Below are positions 59,443 to 64,000 of a stretch of 64,000 nt of DNA, piece by piece (the stretch's first letter is position 1; each line of letters opens with the position of its first letter). Origin of the DNA: Nitrospina sp052156635 (lineage in GTDB: Bacteria > Nitrospinota > Nitrospinia > Nitrospinales > Nitrospinaceae); the NCBI RefSeq assembly GCF_052156635.1, contig NZ_JBQKUO010000003.1, positions 186,001-250,000 on the forward strand, in the 5' to 3' direction. The position numbers were made by a program, and so were the translations under genes. The notes under the pieces are model-generated. The model was not told where the DNA came from. It saw only the letters and a list, made by a program, of their open reading frames with translations, and made no database searches.

Positions 59443-60563
59443 TTGAGAATTCTGAGAACCCTGCAAACCTTCCTCCCGGAAGAAGACGACGCCTCCCGTC
59501 AGGCCTGGGAGTTGTCGCGTCACCTGGAAAAACAGGGCGTGCCCTCCCCCATTCTCACCACCTATTTGCACACCGACCCACATCTGCCGGAAAAGGAAAT
59601 CGCCGACGGCGTGGCCATTCGCCGACTTCCGGTGCAGGCGGGCATGATGGGTTACGGATTCAGCCTGGGCGCCATCGGTTACCTGCGCCGCTTCGACCTG
59701 CTCCACGCACACGGATTCCGCGACTTCCTCACCGACACCGCTTTTTTTTTGCCCTCTTAAAGAAAAAGAAATGCGTCATCAGCACCCACGGCACGTTGCT
59801 GCCGGGGTCGAGCCGCAAGGATGGTTTTCCGCCGCGCCTGCATGACCTGTTGACGCTGAAGACGGCGATCCGCCGCGCCGACGCGGTGGTGGTGGGGTCG
59901 AAGGCGGAATACGACGAGGCCCGGCAGATCGGGGTGGACGCAGAACGGCTTCATATCATTCCGCCGGGAATCGACGTGGTGCATCCGCCGCCGCCCGCAC
60001 CGGCTTCGCGCAACGCGCTCCGCTTGCTATACGTGGGAGAATTGCACCCGAACCGCAGGCTGGAACTCATCCTGCGCGCGGCGAGGAACCTCACGGTGCC
60101 GTTCGCCATCGACATTGCGGAATGGGGTGATCCCACTCCGGGGGCCGACGCATACGTCGAATCGATCAAAAAACTGGGGAAGGTGCTGGGCGTCGAGGAT
60201 CGTTTGCACATCCACCGCCCCAACGAGCGCGAGGACCTGGACCGGTTGTACCGCACCGCCGACGTGTTCGTGTATCCCGTGGGACACGAGTCATTGGGTC
60301 TGCCTCTGCTGGAGGCGGCGGCCTACGGGCTGCCCATCGTCTCCACTCCCGCCGGACTCACGCAGGACCTGGTGGTCGCGGGGGAGACCGGATTCGTCGT
60401 GCCCGCCGACCCGGACACCATCGGCGACCGCATCATGAAACTGTCGAACGCCGAGACCCGGCAGACGTTCCGCGACCGCATCCGCGCGCAGGTGCGCAAC
60501 CACTTCGGCTGGAACCACATCACCCAGCGTACCCTCCACCTGTACCAGTCGCTCCTGCGCTGA
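59443..60563 (+). pseudogene. Glycosyltransferase (GT4-type) interrupted by a frameshift at a T9 tract
   Basis: The N-terminal half (59443, TTG start, MRILRTLQTFLPEEDDASRQAWELSRHL...) reads to a stop at 59758-59760. The rest continues in another frame from about 59742 (ALLKKKKCVISTHGTLLPGSS...) to 60563. The two match one GT-B glycosyltransferase: acceptor domain, then donor domain with LLYVGELHPNRRLELILRAA, VFVYPVGHESLGLPLLEAAAYGLPIVSTPAG. The frames meet at nine T (59742-59750); one more T would restore the gene. This could be phase variation, slippage, decay or a sequencing error. Envelope or polysaccharide role likely. Confidence 0.72.
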
Positions 60564-60619
60564 AAAGTTAAAAGACCTTATTCCCGTTCACGCTTGGAGA
60601 GAAAACAATAGAATTTGAA

Positions 60620-61384
60620 ATGAAAAGTCTTATTAAGTACATAAAAGATTTATTTGTCGATGGTTATCGATTTGTAAGCGTATTGGCTCCTCTTTTATCA
60701 ATTTCCTACACACTTGCAAAACTATGGGGAATAGACTTGATGGGGATCCAAGAACTGTCATATACATGGGCATTTTTGCCACTGTTAATTTGGGTTCTAA
60801 TTGCATACACGAGAAAGTGGCGGGCATTCCATGAACTAGAAGAAAAGCAAAAACCACGACTTGAAATTGTTTTTAAAAACGAAGAGCCTTATTTTCAAGA
60901 CGACCAATTATTCTTACCTGGGAAAAATGGTAAGGCAAAATACAGGTTTTATAGAATCCGTATAATAAGCAGGTCAGGAACTTATGCGGAGGGAGTCGAG
61001 GTTAAAGTAAGTGAAATTAGATATAAAGACGAAGATAGAGATATTTTAAAGGGCAGCTCCAGAAACTTAAACTTAACACATGACAAAATCCTGCCTGCTC
61101 AGCAGGGACAAACTAAGGAGTATGAAAAGGAGTTTTCGTTAAAAGGTGACTCAAAGGGTAGGATGGCTAATGTAATTGGTATTCCCATTAGTGGAGATCC
61201 TAATCCATATTTTAGGCTGATGGATATAGTTTCTAATTGCTGTGAACCATTAGAAATGAAACCTTTAGAAATAGATGTCTTAGCGATAAGTAAAAATTGC
61301 CCATCTATAACAAAAACTTTCGAAATTTATGAGTTAAATAATCAAGATCAAAAGTTTGGATTCAGGGAAAAGGTAAAAAATTAA
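60620..61384 (+). CDS. AT-rich orphan membrane protein of unknown function
   Basis: 254 aa. Two membrane segments near the N-terminus (FVSVLAPLLSISYTLAKLWGI, YTWAFLPLLIWVLIAYT), then a soluble domain (KPRLEIVFKNEEPYFQD...YRFYRIRIISRSGTYAEGVEVKVSEI). A 60-base line counted by hand is about 37% GC against well over 60% next door, so it looks acquired by transfer. No family recognised; no mobility gene beside it. Confidence 0.7.
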   Translation: MKSLIKYIKDLFVDGYRFVSVLAPLLSISYTLAKLWGIDLMGIQELSYTWAFLPLLIWVLIAYTRKWRAFHELEEKQKPRLEIVFKNEEPYFQDDQLFLPGKNGKAKYRFYRIRIISRSGTYAEGVEVKVSEIRYKDEDRDILKGSSRNLNLTHDKILPAQQGQTKEYEKEFSLKGDSKGRMANVIGIPISGDPNPYFRLMDIVSNCCEPLEMKPLEIDVLAISKNCPSITKTFEIYELNNQDQKFGFREKVKN

Positions 61385-61416
61385 AAGAACCTGACATTTT
61401 AAGTAAAATTTTCTCC

Positions 61417-62424
61417 TCACCGTCCGTGAAACGCATCCTGCGCTTCCTTCTGGAGTTGCTCGACGGCGTCGGTGTGGCGCGGTGAGAAATGGAAGGTACG
61501 CAACTCCCTCACCCCGCCGGCACGGGCGAGGAGCCCCGCCTGCCTGGACGTCAGGTGACAGCGTTCGCGCGCGCGCTCTTCTTCTTCCGCGATGAACGGC
61601 GACTCGCAGTAAAACACGTCGGCATCTTTGATGAGTTCGACGATGCGCTCCGCATTCTCCGGGTTGTACACGGTATCGACGACGTAGGCGATCTTCTGCC
61701 CCTCGGTCACCGTAACGAGTTCACGCTGGAGCTCCCCAAGCGTGCGCGTCTCCGGCGTGGCGTGGCCGCGGGGTCCGGTGAGCACCTCGATCTTCGTGTC
61801 CTCCGGCCGGCCTTCGAGGATGGCCTGTTTGAGCTGGTTCAACCACTTGCCCGGAGTGAAGCCCATCTGCTCCAGCCGGTCCTTGTTGATGTTGAGGTGT
61901 TTCGATTCTTTCAGCGCGAAACCGAGACACGGAACGCGGTGTTCCAGGATCGACGCCTGCACGGTGAACCCGGGCTCCTGCCAGATGACGCGGTTTTCAT
62001 ACGGGCGCGTTGTCTCATTACTGCGCCGGAAACGGTCGATGGCGCGGAAGGTCGCGGTCTTCAAATGATCCGGATGCACCTCGGTGACTTCGATGTCGAT
62101 CGACTCCTCGTAGCGGTCCACCAGGTTCCAGGTGAAGCCCCCCAGCTTGCCCTCGACGTTGGCGATGAAGTGTTCCGGCCCGAACAGGCGGAGCGTGTGG
62201 CCGCGGCCGAAGGCGATGCGCAACAGCCGGTCGAAGCCGATGAAGTGGTCGATGTGCGTGTGGCTGACGAACACGTGGCTGACTTTAAGCAGATCGACAT
62301 TGGCGATGCGGTGAATTTCGCCCAGGTCGAACAACAGCGCGCGCTTTTCATACAGAAAACGCACGAACAGGCCCGGGTCGCCCAACGGATCGTTCACCAG
62401 CGATGGATGCAAAATCGGTTTCAT
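61417..62424 (-). CDS. Metallo-beta-lactamase-fold hydrolase, RNase Z-like
   Basis: 335 aa. MBL core with VSHTHIDHFIGFDRLLRIAFG (SHTHIDH at 54-60) and later His/Asp ligands (VVDTVYNPENAERIVELIKDADVFYCES, FHFSPRHTD). The layout (metal motif near the N-terminus, long insert, C-terminal HxxxR region) fits RNase Z/tRNase Z, which trims tRNA 3' ends. An exact subfamily needs a search. Confidence 0.75.
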   Translation of the reverse strand: MKPILHPSLVNDPLGDPGLFVRFLYEKRALLFDLGEIHRIANVDLLKVSHVFVSHTHIDHFIGFDRLLRIAFGRGHTLRLFGPEHFIANVEGKLGGFTWNLVDRYEESIDIEVTEVHPDHLKTATFRAIDRFRRSNETTRPYENRVIWQEPGFTVQASILEHRVPCLGFALKESKHLNINKDRLEQMGFTPGKWLNQLKQAILEGRPEDTKIEVLTGPRGHATPETRTLGELQRELVTVTEGQKIAYVVDTVYNPENAERIVELIKDADVFYCESPFIAEEEERARERCHLTSRQAGLLARAGGVRELRTFHFSPRHTDAVEQLQKEAQDAFHGR

Positions 62425-62441
62425 AATTTAAAAAACGAAAA

Positions 62442-62522
62442 CATAGATTCTTCGCTGACGCTCAAAATGACAATTCAGGTTACCTGTCATTCTGAGGAGC
62501 CAAAGGCGACAAAGAATCTATG
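62442..62522. repeat. Palindromic intergenic repeat
   Basis: CATAGATTCTT (62442-62452) and AAGAATCTATG (62512-62522) are perfect 11-bp ends. Inside, AATGACA (62466-62472) and TGTCATT (62485-62491) pair too. The part CATTCTGAGGAGCCAAAGGC resembles CTGAGGAGCCGCAGGC in the repeats at 8.9 and 9.7 kb. Confidence 0.7.
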
Positions 62523-62584
62523 GGTTCACCCATTCAAAACAGTTGTGCAGAGCTCCCTTTGCTAAGGGGAGAGAAATTAAAAAA

Positions 62585-63689
<1,105 letters not shown>

Positions 63690-63784
63690 AACGACGCCAC
63701 CTCCTGATAGGAATGTTTAACGATTGATGATGAGTCCCCGTATTGTCGCCGAGAACCGCACCCGGCGCAACGGTCCGGAGCGGG

Positions 63785-64000
63785 TCAATGCGCGTTAACA
63801 AGCGTGTAGGGAATCTTGCCCACGGGGTCGAGCCGGTTGTTGTTGTCGATAATGCGTTTGAGGTCGCTTCCCTGGATGGCGTCCACGAACACCCGTGCCG
63901 AGGGCGACGTGACGTCGGGTTCCACCCACCGTTCGGCCAGGTGGACCAGGTCCAGGTTCATGCCCGGAGGCCCGGGATACGCCGCCGCTCGTTTTTTCAG
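63785..64000 (-). CDS. C-terminal end of an unidentified gene (partial)
   Basis: 72 codons to the stop at 63787-63785; the start lies past the right edge. It ends ...AERWVEPDVTSPSARVFVDA, then DNNNRLDPVGKIPYTLVNAH. Upstream of prfB on the same strand, so perhaps co-transcribed. Too little to assign. Confidence 0.5.
   Translation of the reverse strand: MKKRAAAYPGPPGMNLDLVHLAERWVEPDVTSPSARVFVDAIQGSDLKRIIDNNNRLDPVGKIPYTLVNAH

Overview
The window is a GC-rich stretch (roughly 60% by eye) of an ordinary bacterial chromosome with dense coding on both strands. I see no rRNA, tRNA, CRISPR, prophage or recognisable insertion sequence. The gene set suggests a Gram-negative autotroph of the Nitrospinota/Nitrospirota type: 2-oxoacid:ferredoxin oxidoreductase subunits of the five-subunit (CODH-epsilon-like) kind used in the reductive TCA cycle, a copper nitrite reductase NirK with all ligands, molybdate uptake plus molybdenum-cofactor genes as a nitrite oxidiser would need, a Na+-pumping oxaloacetate decarboxylase, hopanoid and carotenoid genes, and an outer-membrane porin. 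A marine Nitrospina-like nitrite oxidiser is my best guess. It is an inference; no marker gene proves it.

Layout. 0-2 kb: por/for subunits E and A (minus strand). 2.4-8 kb: ferritin-like protein, RNase HI, MltA, a lipoprotein, pyruvate kinase. 8-10 kb: a repeat-rich patch around a DUF559 endonuclease-like gene. 9.8-12.5 kb: a phosphoribosyltransferase, Pcm and a small conserved protein, then an M28 peptidase. 12.5-15 kb: two secreted Lys/Glu-rich proteins and an unknown helical protein. 15-20 kb: hflKC, trkA-trkH. 20-23.4 kb: oadABG. 23.4-29.3 kb: a TMTC-like TPR membrane protein and a large AsmA-like protein. 29.4-33.2 kb: rlmB, rpsU, a ChaN-PDZ protein, an ABC ATPase, acylphosphatase. 33.3-36 kb: modABC behind a ModE-like operator. 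36-42.5 kb: coiled-coil/TPR proteins, a Glu/Leu dehydrogenase, a DyP-like protein lacking its haem ligands, small proteins. 42.5-47.3 kb: a DUF6279 lipoprotein, an Arg-rich secreted protein, a sigma-54 activator and nirK. 47.4-53.4 kb: mobB-mobA fusion, moeA, an FG-GAP protein, a porin. 53.6-64 kb: a SurA-like isomerase, hpnA, a CruF-like carotenoid protein, YajQ, a LOG protein, a cNMP-binding protein behind a sigma-54 promoter, a frameshifted glycosyltransferase, an AT-rich orphan, an RNase Z-like hydrolase, prfB with its programmed frameshift, and a partial gene.

The strongest new observation is a regulatory circuit. A PAS/sigma-54 activator (44588-45922) and nirK (46101-47111) face each other and share GTTGC/GCAAC inverted-repeat sites upstream, and nirK has a -24/-12 promoter. 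Others are a DyP-family protein with both haem-binding segments gone, a T9 tract that splits a glycosyltransferase, a DUF559 gene whose stop codon is supplied by a repeat that also flanks it, and a ModE-like operator on modABC.
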